In this document: positions 5,257 through 5,749 of the stretch, piece by piece
Layout: every line of letters begins with the position of its first letter
Numbering within the stretch: the stretch's first letter is position 1
Assembly: GCA_937923125.1 (NCBI GenBank)
Contig: CALALK010000105.1
Coordinates: forward strand, 1-5,749
Direction: 5' to 3'
DNA length: 5,749 nt
Origin: an uncultured Carnobacterium sp.
Lineage (GTDB): Bacteria; Bacillota; Bacilli; Lactobacillales; Aerococcaceae
Program-made: the position numbers and the translations under genes
Notes under the pieces: model-generated
Seen by the model: the letters and a program-made list of their open reading frames with translations, nothing else
Database searches by the model: none
Told to the model about the DNA's origin: nothing

Positions 5257-5262
5257 ATTATA
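5257..5262 (-). promoter_or_regulatory. Possible -10 element for the 299-aa protein gene
   Basis: TATAAT on the minus strand lies about 58 nt before the start codon, within TATATAATTT. No good -35 lies 16-18 bp upstream (the nearest is TAGAAT), so this is a weak call based on the -10 alone. Confidence 0.4.
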
Positions 5263-5334
5263 TAGCTAACAGCCGAGTAATTCTAGAGGACATTGTGATT
5301 AAATTATTTATTTCCATATATTCTAAAATTACTA

Positions 5335-5363
5335 TTTAAATAGGAATTAATTCGGAGTATAAT
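5335..5363 (+). promoter_or_regulatory. Predicted promoter of the CapA-family gene
   Basis: TTTAAA (5335-5340), a 17-bp spacer and consensus TATAAT (5358-5363) predict a start near 5370 and a leader of about 24 nt. A perfect 12-bp palindrome CTATTTAAATAG (5332-5343) covers the -35 and could be an operator, though short A/T palindromes arise by chance. The Shine-Dalgarno GGAGG (5382-5386) is 7 nt from the ATG. Confidence 0.75.
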
Positions 5364-5393
5364 ACAATTAATACAGGTTTTGGAGGGGGATTT

Positions 5394-5749
5394 ATGAGAG
5401 GCAATTCACAGAATGACAAAATCAAACGAATGGAGTTTTACGGGATTTGTATTTTATCTGCATTTACGATTACAGCAGGTTTCCTTACGCGTCCCTCTGC
5501 GCAAGAAAGCATAGAGACTGTTCAAACATCGAAGGCATCATCTGAACAAAATCAAGAGACTGCCGCTACACCAAATAACTCTCAGTCTCCACCAACGAAT
5601 AAACAAGTTGCTCGCATCACCGCGAGTGGGGATATGCTCTATCACGATATTGTTTACGGCAGCGCATTTGATGGGACATCCTATGATTTCAAGAATGACT
5701 ATGAACAAATTACTCCACTCGTATCTAGCGCGGACTTAGCGATTGGGGA
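5394..5749 (+). CDS. CapA/PgsA-family surface protein, N-terminal part (runs off right edge)
   Basis: CapA/PgsA proteins are membrane-anchored members of the metallophosphatase superfamily, linked in some species to poly-gamma-glutamate capsule synthesis or export. Here 118 complete codons are visible, about a third of a typical member. The order is a short basic N-terminus, a membrane or signal-anchor helix (about 14-31, EFYGICILSAFTITAGFL), a low-complexity S/T/Q/N/P linker (about 35-70), then the domain start VARITASGDMLYHDIVYGSA (72-91). D80 and H84 belong to the family's 'GD.m.H' metal-site motif. YDFKNDYEQITPLVSSADLAIG (97-118) fits the next conserved block that precedes the NxE/DFE motif, lost at the window edge. 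No capB/capC homologue is visible nearby, so the protein may serve another envelope function. It is the only plus-strand gene. Confidence 0.88.
   Translation, partial: MRGNSQNDKIKRMEFYGICILSAFTITAGFLTRPSAQESIETVQTSKASSEQNQETAATPNNSQSPPTNKQVARITASGDMLYHDIVYGSAFDGTSYDFKNDYEQITPLVSSADLAIG

Overview
The window reads as a chromosomal segment of a low-GC Gram-positive bacterium of class Bacilli. The evidence is the order rpsL-rpsG-fusA, an S12 protein with the extra ~14-residue N-terminal segment seen in Firmicutes, strong AAGGAGG-type ribosome binding sites, A/T-rich codon choice, and a 285-aa class II aldolase of the Bacillus/Listeria type. The CapA-family fragment at the right edge, with its SGDMLYHDIVY motif, reminds me of Lactobacillales such as Carnobacteriaceae or Enterococcaceae. 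That finer placement is a guess from memory. All genes but the last lie on the minus strand.

Layout, left to right. Positions 1-1983 hold the str operon read leftwards: rpsL (1567-1983), rpsG (1060-1530), then the first 329 codons of fusA (988 down to the window edge). Its likely promoter is at 2151-2179 (TTGACG, 17 bp, TATTCT with an extended -10). The mRNA leader is about 160 nt and can fold into two mutually exclusive structures, which makes it a candidate regulatory leader.

Positions 2245-3282 form an accessory-looking block between two housekeeping loci. It is bounded on both sides by a 39-bp palindromic repeat (2245-2283 and 3244-3282, one mismatch). Inside, all on the minus strand, are a DUF2922-type small protein (2300-2533), an XRE/HigA-like helix-turn-helix protein (2655-2951), and an overlapping unrecognised 88-aa protein (2893-3159). 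Two overlapping 18-bp palindromes at 3183-3216 sit over the promoter of the last two genes. The arrangement (small ORF first, HTH protein second, overlap, palindromic operator) is that of a reverse-order toxin-antitoxin operon, but the first gene has no toxin motif I can recognise.

Positions 3292-4267 hold the glycolytic gene fba with its own promoter and a strong intrinsic terminator. Positions 4300-5199 encode an unrecognised 299-aa protein with an N-terminal signal and a C-terminal membrane anchor. It is divergent from a CapA/PgsA-family surface protein gene that starts at 5394 and runs off the right edge. The two share a ~194-bp promoter region, so both may act at the cell envelope.

The region best worth following up is the repeat-bounded 2245-3282 block with its unknown gene pair. 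The rpsL leader comes second. No transposase, CRISPR array, tRNA or rRNA was seen.
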